Part shown: piece after piece, positions 49,129-60,000 of the stretch
How the letters are laid out: every line of letters begins with the position of its first letter
Numbering within the stretch: position 1 is the first letter of the stretch
Notes under the pieces: generated by a model
Database searches by the model: none
The model's input: the letters and a program-made list of their open reading frames with translations, nothing else
What the model was told of the DNA's origin: nothing
Translations under genes and position numbers: made by a program
NCBI RefSeq assembly: GCF_000516985.1
Contig: NW_006917098.1
Span: 2,294,001 to 2,358,000, forward strand
DNA length: 64,000 nt
From: Pestalotiopsis fici W106-1
Lineage: Eukaryota > Ascomycota > Sordariomycetes > Amphisphaeriales > Sporocadaceae
Reading direction: 5' to 3'

Positions 49129-49801
49129 GGGNGGAGGGGGGAATAAGGCGAAGAAGCAAGGACCCCAAAACAAGAAGAATAATTAAAAGGCTAGAATGTG
49201 ATCTAAGTAAAAGGCTGTCCGTCTTGATTTGGCCCGAGATAAAGGGTCACACACGACAAATTTGGCAGGAAGCCGTGTATGGTGAGCCAGAATATAACAT
49301 TCCGGTACTGAATCAGGTGCCTACATGCTCCACGATGGACCTTTGTAGAGTTCCACTGGTCGAGTTTTCATTACTCAGCCAAAGCTAGACAGAACTGGTT
49401 ATGGGAAGGTAATTATTCGGTTCGTAGCAGTAGTACAAGTGAAACCCAATAATGACTACCAAGGATTCATGAATATATATACATAAGTTAAAATCATCCG
49501 CAAATTATCATGTTCGAGTAGGACCATTCAGTGTAGGTCGCTGGGCTAATTTAGAATGCAAGGCAGCCGTGAGTGGTATTCATGGCTATTCCGACTTTGA
49601 TATATGCGGTGCCCCGTTTTCACACTCGACCAAACATCTTGCAATTAGCCGGCAAACTATTGAGAACGTCTTAACTATGGCTCGATTGAAATCTTGTGGT
49701 GTTGAGAAGAGAATATGGACAGACTTTTCGCATTTCCTGATTCGTGTCAATCAGAGCATTAAGGACACCACAGCATATAACCCTTGTGAGGTGTGAGGGT
49801 A
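49129..49801. other. Intergenic region after the gap
   Basis: This is the 3' side of the STAND-like gene. It is AT-rich in its middle part. No supported ORF or RNA gene is seen. Confidence 0.6.
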
Positions 49802-51873
49802 TCATCTAGGTGGTAGTGGTCTACTCTGGAATAGACTCGATTGATTTTGCGGAGGTGACAGCGTAAACCTATTGAACAGAGGACTCGTCGCTGCGGGATT
49901 CTGCATCAGAAGTCCTTGGCCCAGATTTATCTGCTCTTCAGGTCGCATGGCTGCTTCAAATGAGCTGGGGGACCACGGCCCCGTCAACATGAATTTCAAG
50001 ATGAACGGGAATCGTGGGTCTGTCGCCAGTGACCTGAAGAGCTGAATCATTCGACTTGTATGGGCTACATGACTGGGCTGATCCAGCCATGACATTCCGT
50101 CGACGATGCAGAAAAGAGTAGTTCCCTGTGGTATGTGTTCGACCAATAATTGGAACATTAGGCACATTGTCTCCATGTCATGGCAGCGAATACCTTCGAC
50201 GATGGCGTTGGCACTGATTGGTTCGAGATAGATATCGAATTGACATCTAGCACGTACTTCAAGAAGCAGTCTCGCGAGGAGACACCGCATTACTCCTCGC
50301 GGGCCTGCCAGGGGATCTTGTGACGATGTATGCTGGCCACAGAAGAAGTACAGTGCAATGTCCCCCTGCCTCTCGCGCAAGATACTTGTAACCAGTGTAG
50401 CAGAGGTGGCGGAGAGAGGTGATATGCGGCTGTGTATGGCTTCATTCGTAAATTTCCCGTGCACCGTGATCAAGTCTGAAGAGATCCGACTGTACCATGA
50501 CCAGAACCGGTCCATTTTGAGCAGCTGCTGTGCTTGTCCCATGGCAAGGCGATCCAGTCGTGAGCCCTGCCGTAAGGCTTGCTCGAGATCTACAACAAGT
50601 TGATGACTTGTAACGTTGAGGTCCAACAGCAGCTGATCGGTCGATAGTAGGGTGACAGGGACTGTCTGTGCTCTGTGTCTTTCCAAATTGACGCTCATTT
50701 GCAAGGCCCAGGCAAGCCTAGAGTTTATACTCTCCAGTTCTTGTTGATAAGCCTCCCTCATCTCGCGCAGAAATCGAAATAGACCATTCTGTGCCTCAAT
50801 AGCAGTAGTGAGTCTGTCAAGCATATTTTGCTCATCCCGACGAATGTCCTGAAGTTGCTGTCCGACTTGATCCACCTTTCCATTTATCATAAAGGTGTTG
50901 TATCGAGTCGTCTGAGTTTCTCTTATAAGCACCCGCGTGTTCCTGTTCGTGTCAATGCCGACTCCTTTCATATGGACATCGGAACCCCGTTTCAGTGCCT
51001 GGGCTCGTGCTCGTACATTGGAGACGATATCGCTCACAGACGAAGTAGAAGGCACATCAGAGAACGTTGTAAAGACTTTCTTGACTACTACACGTTTAGA
51101 TGCGAGCAAGAAGGCGGGAAAAGGGGCAGCATCAACCTACGATGGTGCTCGGGGAGAAGAAACTTGATGAGCTTCAGCGTTGCGTTGACAATCTCGGCTT
51201 CTGCCAAATCAGCCAAGCGCATCAACTCATCATCACGCGGAAAGTCCTTTCGCGCTTCACCAATCTCCATTATAATCGACGGAATCTCGGCAAACAGTTC
51301 AAATATCTCGGTGCGCGCCTGTGCGCTTTGTTTTGCAACCTAGATTTCATAAGTCCATGATACTGTTCAACAAGGGCTATTAGGTAGGAACATTTTACTT
51401 ACTATAAACATCCAACCTAAAGCAGATCGAATGACGGAGCCGCCAAATTCGTCAGGAATAATGTCCAGTAACGGTTTTATTGTATCTGAATTTTCTCCTG
51501 CATCTCTCCCCATTCTCCGAAATGCGCCCTTGAGTCCCTTTCTAGCCTTGGCAGCATAGTCCTCTTGGACGGTCTCCAACAACTTGAACACTTCAGGCCA
51601 CGAGCAGTTATTGACGTCAAGGTCGAGTTTTGGCCGACAGTCCAGAGCCTGATATTGTTCCATCGCAGCCTTGAGTGCACTGTTGTGAAGGCGAGTCCTC
51701 AATTAGCACTGTGATACAAGATTGTCACGGGTATGTGTCGTGTCTTACTGCTTTTGCACCTTTGGGCCGACAATCGCACGTTGCTCATCAAAAGTTGACG
51801 GCATGGCAAAAGCGGGATCAATTGCTCCTGCGCGCTCCTGGATGAAACTGACTTCCAATGATGGAATCGCCAT
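49802..51873 (-). CDS. DUF7708/STAND-like protein without a Walker A motif
   Basis: Function unknown. Exons: 51873-51749, 51679-51403, 51339-51141 and 51087-49802, giving 628 residues; frame is kept at all junctions. The start is the first true ATG in frame; nothing upstream is needed. Residues about 25-200 (RAIVGPKVQKHALKAA, WPEVFKLLETVQEDYAAKAR, SALGWMFIVAKQSAQARTEI, AEIVNATLKLIKFLL) resemble the N-terminal helical DUF7708-type domain of fungal STAND proteins. A linker with predicted coiled coil follows. The C-terminal half (about 435-600: ALYFFCGQH, GPRGVMRCLLARLLLEVR, TTLFCIVDGMSWLD) looks like a NACHT-type fold with a Walker B-like strand but no GxxxxGK[ST] anywhere. It starts 644 bases from, and points away from, the AAA+ gene, which suggests joint expression. 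The last intron has a tandem TAGTAG acceptor. Confidence 0.75.
51088..51140 (-). other. Intron with tandem TAGTAG acceptor
   Basis: The donor is GTAGGT. The acceptor is TAG at 51088 (53 nt), or the next TAG at 51085 (56 nt). Both keep frame and differ by one residue. Reading through is blocked by a stop at the end of the GTG-TAG segment. Confidence 0.7.
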
Positions 51874-52517
51874 ATTGTGATCTCTTCTTTCTTTAGTCAC
51901 CCTAGAGACTGTTGTGAAAACCGCCAATGAAGAAGTGTTTAGAAAATGATTCTCTCCTACTCTACTTTTTTATGTAGACGAAAAAGAAAATGATACCACA
52001 AAGTCATCTTAGCCAATCCATGGCAGAGAAATGAGGTTCGAACAGTGTTCGATCGACAGAAAACGGAGCGGGGTCTCCATGCAAGCAACCGCACAAGAGG
52101 CAGTTACTATAGGTGCTCGTCAGCAATGAGCACATCATCACAGGGTCGATCTTCCGATCCTACCATTGAATGCTTATTGCATGACCATGATTGGTTTTAA
52201 CACACCGCCTGTGTATTACGAAACTTCCGAATACGAGGCCTGGCCCCCAAATCACTTCTTACCAGTGTGAACATCCTGGGCCATCCCACAGCCTTACCAC
52301 TTTATGTTAGTCAATCCACAGCCTTACCGGATTCTCCTTGCTTTGACCTTTCTATGTTGCTCACTCACTCACTCTCTATCTCTGTCTCTCTCCCTCTGCC
52401 TCTCGCTTCCTCACTCCCTTCGTCTTCATTCCGTTTATATCCTAGTCTCTCGATAGGTCCAAACCAATAGCTCCGACTCAGCCTCAAAGACGTTCCGCTC
52501 CAGAGCAATCAGGCACA
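51874..52517. promoter_or_regulatory. Shared divergent promoter of the STAND-like and AAA+ genes
   Basis: 644 bases separate the two start codons. The AAA+ side has a pyrimidine-rich tract (52354-52437, with CACT and CTCT units) ending about 80 bases before its ATG, typical of fungal transcription starts. A repeated CAGCCTTACC motif occurs at about 52289 and 52319. Confidence 0.5.
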
Positions 52518-55500
52518 ATGAACTCTGATTGGGGTGCAGAAAGACGTCTGCGTGAGCAGAAGTTGAAGCAGCGGCACATTTTGGCGGAGCGGAAAAAAAT
52601 CGAATCGCTGACAGCCCCCAAAAATGGGCAAATACGAAAGGTGAACTTTGATGACTTCAAGAATCATTATGGCCACAAACATCACGATGCTCCAATCGAA
52701 GTCCTGGTTGCCGGTCCCGATCTGATGTCTGAGATCAGAGAGGAGATGGATTTTCGAAGGTCGCATTCGCACAATACCAGGCACGGGTTCAACCAAGCCA
52801 TCTTCAGTGATGAGGTTGATGCGGCTCTCGACAATGACACCTCTCATACACAAGCTGGGGACGAATATGAAACCGTCGAGGTTGAAGGAGATATCCAACG
52901 TGTGCGGATACACTCCCTTACATTACTGGCTTGTCTGACCTTCGAACTCAATGTCCATTCTTCCTGGTATTGGCCACGAACATTCTTCCGTCCCTTCAAA
53001 GCCCTGGTCTATCTGCAGCCAAGACTCAAAGAAAGACTCGCCAAATGGGAGGCACAATGGCCACGTGCTGATTATGACCAAAATGTGGTACAGAGCAGCG
53101 AAAGAAAAGACTCTGAGCCAAGAAATCTCAAGGTCCCAATAAAGGGGATTCCTCAGGGTGATACCAAGGACAAATCCCCAGCACCATCATTCAAGAGCCT
53201 TCCTCTCTCAGACAATCACCGTCTCAGACGAGAAGACTATCTTGGTACAGTCGAAGCTATTGATGCACTGCGAGTCTATCTGGAGTTTGTCGATAAAGAG
53301 ATCATGCCACTCCATGATCGTTTCAAAGATGAAAACGTCAAAGAGGTTGCTTTCGATGACCTCTGGTCACTGTTTCGGGTTGGAGAACTGCTCTACGTTC
53401 CGAGTCAGGACAAGTCCGATGATTGCTATCAAGAGCTCTGGAGACTGTATAGAGTCAAGACATCCCCTCCTGTCCCCGCGGAGCGTCATAATGTGCATCG
53501 AAAGGATGGAGGATGGCCACGGCCACCAAAAGAAGACGCTGATGGGCGAGAGATACCACCGCCTATTCCGCGGGGCGATGGAAGACGGCGCCCTCCCCCT
53601 CTCCCTAGAGCCGGCCCTGATAAGCTATCCGAACAGTCGTTCACCTTGTACTGTTACTATATCGACCACGACAGTCATGCGTTGGGAGCTGTGCGACAAA
53701 AGTTCACAATAGGCTACTTTCCTGGAGAGCGTCCCATTGATTCATTGGCAATATTTCCGTTCCGGTATCTCCCCGACTGTGAGAGCAAAAGGGTATCCTT
53801 GAAAGCCCAAGGTCAAAAGTTCATGAAACTCCTGGAAGGGGCCTCCCGTCACCAGTCTTACAGTGGTTGGACATTCATCCGAAACCCGCCAAGCGATGAG
53901 GAAAATCCTTGGGAACCCGAGATTCCCATCGGCCATAATGGAGAGCCACTGAGACACCCCGAGTTCATCGAAAGCGACGTCATCGTAGATTCGGCAGAAG
54001 CATTCCAGACCGTTCCCTCATGGAAGCCAGAGTTCCACAAACCGACAACAGTCAAGCCTCCTCCAACCGCTTCAGAGGAAGATCGTTTGAGTATTGGACG
54101 CTGGGACAGGTATTCCAAAGACGTCATGGTCTTTGATACTCCCGAGTTCATTCAAACCATTGATGGGATCGAGATACGCCAGCGAAATGTGAACTTGGGG
54201 GAAGATTCGTTTCTCAAAAGTCGAAACCGGTCGCTGGGCCCAGGCGAGAGAAGAGATAACACGCTCACCGACGAAGATTTCATGCTTCTGCCGAAACGTG
54301 TATTCGCATATTCCCTTCGAGACAGGAAGTTTGTCATCATTGATCTAAACTTTCTCGAGGATATCAAGCATGATACCGAGGTCTTCCGTAATCTCCAGAT
54401 TCCCGATGCCCACAAAAAAGTGGTGCAAGGTCTAGTCTCATCTCACTTTGAAGGCAAGGAACTTGAGCGAAGGCTCTTGATGCATAGACGTGAGAGTATC
54501 AGCCAAGACTTGGTGCAGGGCAAAGGGAAGGGCCTCGTCATGCTCTTACATGGCCCCCCCGGTGTCGGCAAGACGGCGACAGCGGAAGCTGTAGCAATGG
54601 AGAATAAAAGGCCACTGTTCGTCATGACTTGTGGCGATCTCGGTCTGACACCCGAGGAGATCGAGAGGTCGCTCACCAGGATCTTTCGGTTGGCACACTT
54701 GTGGGACTGTGTGCTCCTGTTGGATGAAGCCGACGTCTTTCTGACGCATCGTTTTCTGAATGATATGAAAAGGAATGCAATGGTTTCCGGTAAGTCCGTG
54801 TGCTATGGCAACTCATGGTCTGTCCACTGACGAATACTGCTAGTATTTCTGAGGGTGCTGGAATACTACAACGGCTTGTTGTTCCTGACAACAAACCGAG
54901 TAGGCACCATTGACGAGGCTTTCAAGTCGCGAGTTCACATGTCGCTGTATTACAACACCTTGTCGAAAGAGCAGACAAGAGAGATATTCAGGTACAACCT
55001 TGACAAGCTGAAGGCAATCGAGAAGCAGAGAAGCCAGGTTATGAACAAACCAGAACTCCAGATTCAGCACGAGGAGATACTTCAGTTTGTGGAACTCCAC
55101 TTCAGTGAATCTACTGCGAATGAAGGACGCTGGAATGGACGGCAAATCCGCAATGCGTTCCAGATTGCGTCAAGTCTGGCACACCACGACTATGCTAATC
55201 AATGCGATCGGGCTCGGCTCAATGGAAACCAAGAGCCTGTAGGTCCAGTATTGCATTCAGGCTTCTTCAAGGAAGTTCAGACCGCCACGCAAGAATTCAA
55301 CAAGTATATGGAGGAAACCATTGGCCACACGGATGCGAAAAGAGCCTATCTGCAAAACGAGCGCTCTGACGATTTCATTGTAAGCGGACCTCAGCAGCAG
55401 TCAATGGCAACTCAATTGGCAACGGCTATTGGCACCAGAACCACCGAGTATAGCTCAAATGGTCCTCGATATGACCACCATTCCTCTGCGAATCCTCAGC

Positions 55501-55949
55501 CAAACGTCGCATCGACTTCTCCCCAGTATGCAGTGCTCGGTCAGAATCCAGGCCAGACTCAATATCACGCATATTCGAATTATCCCATCCACAGCCTCCC
55601 CCTTCAGACACAAACAAACGCCTTTCAACCAGCGCAGTCATATATGACGACACTGATGAATGGAGGCCAGTCAATTGGTGTCCAATCGGCGCAAACACAT
55701 TTTCAGTCTCCAACGCAACCTCACTTGTATGCACAGCCATCAATGCAGCAAGCACAACCTCACCCCTTTGGTCATCCTCAAACAAGTACAAGCCAGTCAA
55801 TGCCAATTTTCATGACAGCACAGGGCCTGCCACAAGGCCAGTCAGGACAGATACTATCACAGAACCAGAGTGAGCGGCAACAGATACCAAATGATGTTCC
55901 ATCTACGACACCAAGTACCCAGCCTTACGGGCTGAGCATGACAGGCTGA
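52518..55949 (+). CDS. DUF7025-type AAA+ ATPase with Q/P/S-rich tail
   Basis: Exons: 52518-54789 and 54844-55949, giving 1125 residues; the intron is 54 nt. The N-terminus is basic and helical. About 240-620 matches the DUF7025 region that precedes AAA modules in filamentous fungi (FDDLWSLFRVGELLYV, FTLYCYYIDHDSHALG, SGWTFIRNP). The AAA core follows: Walker A GPPGVGKT at 679-686, Walker B LLLDEAD with Asp736 and Glu737, sensor 1 in LFLTTNRVGTIDEAF, and an arginine-finger-like FKSRVH; then a lid helix region ending about 930. All motifs needed for ATP hydrolysis are present, and the intron sits between Walker B and sensor 1. Residues about 938-1125 are low-complexity, rich in Gln, Pro, Ser, Thr and Asn. 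It would act as an oligomeric remodelling ATPase; the substrate is unknown. It pairs divergently with the STAND-like gene. Confidence 0.92.
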
Positions 55950-57083
55950 TGATGAGAGTTGTGGACGATTATGAGTGATAAATGGGCGCCGAGGCCCTCA
56001 CAGTTCCAACCCTCGTCACCCAAGATTGTACGCATGATGTTGGCACACGAGATAGTTATCCTGGAATAAGATCTTGTTTACTAGTGAAATGTTGAATCAC
56101 GCAATCAAGAGACTGTGAACGTCCATCGACAGCCAACTAAAAGTGTCTAAATGCTTGGCCTTGCCGCGAAGAGCTTTGCTCTGAAGATTCGCTGACGAAC
56201 GATCTCTGGGTATGGGCGCAGCCCGACTCTAGCCCAATGGCGCAGCTTGTGAATTTTTTTCTATAATGCACGATGCACTTTGACTTATACAGCTGACAAG
56301 AAATGAATGCAAACCTACCCAGAGCAACACATGCTAATGTCATCTCGCTCACCAGAGTAATGCTAATTCATGACAACCCAATCAGGTTTTTGTGGTCTCT
56401 CGAGAGTGAAAATAAACAAGCAGAGAAGTAACGTGTTGCTGATTACCTCCAATACGATTACTTACCCGCGAGATTCTTGTCCCAAATCCACGCAAACCGT
56501 TCCTAGTCTCAGGTCAAGTGTGATCGTATTTTGTGACTACTGTACACAGACAGCATGATCATGACAAGACATGGGTGGCGTGGAATCAATCATGCAGTCG
56601 ACGCGCATGGAAAAGACAAAAAACATTTTCCCAAATGGTATCTCAAGCACAGTTTCGCTTTCTTTCTACAAAGACTTTCCGAGTCCTCTATTTACACCGC
56701 CACAAGCCATCCATTCCCTATCCGAGGTGAAATCTTCGAGTGCTTGTCCGCCGACAACAATACCGGCAAATGATGAAGTCGCCCAACCGGCTCCTCCGTC
56801 CATATCATCTAAATCACCCAACGGTGACAGCAGCCAAAAATATATAAACGTATTTATGCCAGAAAAATAATCAGCGCCCCCAAACATAAGCACCCGATAT
56901 CATCATTTCCACGTAACAGATCCGTGTCTAACGCCTCATGTAGAATGCTCAAGTATACGCTACATTTATCAGAGGCATCACCTGAAGACCCCACCGTCCC
57001 TGACCATTTGAAAATTCAACATATGCCTGGCTGACATGGTGTGCTTTGCATATCGACCGTTGGCGTATATATGCAACGAAAAT
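55950..57083. other. Convergent intergenic region
   Basis: Holds the 3' regions of the AAA+ gene and of the group X histidine kinase. Small ORFs in 56370-56900 have no family resemblance. Confidence 0.6.
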
Positions 57084-60000
57084 CTATTTTGGAGCAGCTT
57101 CTTTGCTTGCAAGACTGCTCGTGCTGTGGAGACTGGCTGGTCTCCCTTGTCCATCGCCGGAGTGCCCATCATGGCCCTCAGTAGCCAATTGTTCGCTCAG
57201 AGATGTTGTGCTTGATGGCAATGGCTTCCTAAGAACCGCCTTGGGTTTCTCCGACTTGTCAGTTTTATCGCTATTGTTGCGAAGTTTGGTGAGCTTCTTT
57301 GGTTGCCGCTTCATGTCCTTTGATGAGACTGTTGAATTGGTTGTTGTCTCGGCAATCGATGCCATGTCGAAGACAGATGAATGATTATCGCTAGAAAGGC
57401 GGCTAGGAACCTGCGGAGGCGGTTGCCCAGACGGCAAATTTGTATTGCTCGTCGGTGTCGGTCCAGGTCTGGGAACATGGTCTGCGACAGTAGCTGGACT
57501 AGCTGATGGCGCTGGCGACGGCACAGTGATGTCACTGGACGACCCGGTCCTAGCACCGGAAGCCATCGACACTGGAGACCCTCTGGGCGGTGGGCTCGGC
57601 GGTAAATGCATTGTCGTGTACGTGTCGAGTTTCCGTTTAAGCAAGTCGGCCTTGACCGGCTTAGCCAAGTAATCATTCATGCCAGCAGCCAAACACTTTT
57701 CCCGGTCGCCTTGAATGGCTGAAGCCGTCATGGCAATGACCAACACCTTCTTCACTGCCTCTATTGCATCCTTTCTCAAAAGCTTTGTGGCCTCGTACCC
57801 ATCGAGGATCGGCATCTGCACGTCCATCAGGACAATGTGGTATGGGTTTCCTTTGCTTGCTTGTTCACGTAAGCCCTCCACCGCTTTCAATCCATTCTCG
57901 TATGCATCGACCTTGGTGTAGCCCAATTTTCGGACGTATTGGATAGCGATTCGCTGATTGATCAAGTTATCCTCAGCTATGCATATACGTAGCTGGTCCT
58001 TGGGGATTTGCGTCAGGTCCGGGAAAGGATTGATCGATGCCCTACGTGGGGCTTCACGAGTTGCTTGTTGCTTGTCGACAATTTGCGGCATATGTACCTG
58101 TTGAACATCGCCGGCGGAAACCTCGGGCTTTGCCTTGTCAAAGGTGACACTGAACCAAGCCGTTGTTCCAACGTTCTCTTCGCTCTCCAGCTCGATGCGT
58201 CCCTTCATCATTGTTTCGATCAAGGACTTGCAAATGCTCAGACCCAAGCCACTGCCTCCATATTTGCGAGCTGTGCTGGCATCTGCTTGACTAAAGGGTT
58301 TGAAAAGTTTCGTCAACTGCTGCTGAGGAATACCGATTCCAGTATCGCGAACCCAGAAAGTCAGCTTGGCGTGCTCCTCGTTCTCTGAATCGATACGCGC
58401 TCCTATTGTGATGGAACCATCTTCTGTGAATTTGAGACTGTTTCCAATGAGATTTCCCAGTACCTGGTGTAATCGAATTGGATCTCCGTAGATGAGCATT
58501 GGGGGTAGATGAATGTCCTGGATAATCTTGACATTCTTCTTCGACGTCTTCTCTCGGTTACTGTAGGATACTGCTCGTACCACCTCGCGAACCATCTCCT
58601 CGGGATTGAACGCAATGATGTATAGTTTCATCTTGTCTGCCTCCATCTTGGAGAAGTCAAGAATGTCGTTGATGACTGTTAGTAGGAGATCCGCTGACAC
58701 CCGGATCGAGTCAGCCATCTCCAGCTGGTCCTTGTTGAGATTGCTATCTCTGAGCAGTTCCGAATTACCGATAACACCATTGAGAGGCGTTCGCAGCTCG
58801 TGAGACACGTTGGCCAGGAACACGCTTTTTGCTTTGGCTGCCTCCTCGGCGATCTTGACGTTGCGTAATGCTTCGGCCTCGGCCTGTTTTGCCTTGAGCT
58901 CGGCTGCCTTGGCTGCAGCAAGTGCCTCTTTTTGCATCTTGATCATGGCTTCGTTCTCCGCGGAAACCTTTTCTATGCTTCTCATAGAAAGAGCGTTTGA
59001 ATAACTGATACCAATCTGTTGAACGAGCAACTGCAGCACAGTCAAATGCCTGGTTGTGAATGTCCCCGGCTCGCCCTCGAGATACAGTACACCAAGCAAA
59101 GGTCTCGAGCCATATCTGATGGGCAAGGCGATGACCGTCTTGCTGAGAGGGTTGCGCCGCAGCCAGCTTTCGCTTACATTTCCAAAACGCTCATCTTGGA
59201 TCAGGTCAGGAATGAATATGGCTTCAGTCACTTGGAACCTGACACAGTAGTGAATCACATTCTCAGCCACAAGCGAGGTACCAGCTAGGGGCTTTCCCGG
59301 TGGAGGATAAGAAACCGCGCCTCGTTCAGGCTCTCCACTGGCGGCGATACAATAAGTATCATCCCCTAGCTCCTGATCCTGCACAATAATGGCAGCCTAG
59401 CGAATGTGTTAGCCAACGCTCGAAAACATCAATGATTGATGATGAGCAGAATTCTCAAGCCTAATTGTCCCATATGCAGTAAACTGTGAGGAATATACGT
59501 GCGAGGAACATGCGAAAAGGAAAACGGATAATACAAGATGGCGAGGAGAAAGAACAGGACAACCTACCTGTGTCGCAGATCCGCCACACGTTTGGAGAAC
59601 AACATCGCACATGGTTTTCAGTAATACGTCGACCTGCAGTACAGAAGATATCACTTGAGACGATACCAAAATAGCATGCAAATCAATCATGTCAAGGGCC
59701 GGGAGTCCTGCCCCTGACTGTGGTATCGAACCCCGCCACGCAGCCATTCGAGTGTGCTGAAGTTCGGATGTCGATACCTGAGCACCAGGTTGGCCCAGTT
59801 CTTCTCCCTCGCCATAGGACATCTCAGTTGTGAAGTCGGTTTGCACACCAACCTCTACTGCTCGAGTATTTGCCGTAGGGCCATGCAACAGTAGTGAGTG
59901 CTCTTCTTCGATCCGGCGAGCCATTCCAGCCGCACCAAGCTGTTGCCAGAGTCCAATGGACTCCCGTAGGACCGCCCGAGCAGATCTTCTGGCAGCTTTG

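Noticed and set aside
51874..51927. N-terminal extension of the STAND-like protein to 51927
   Set aside because: It would start at TTG. The ATG at 51873 is the first normal start.
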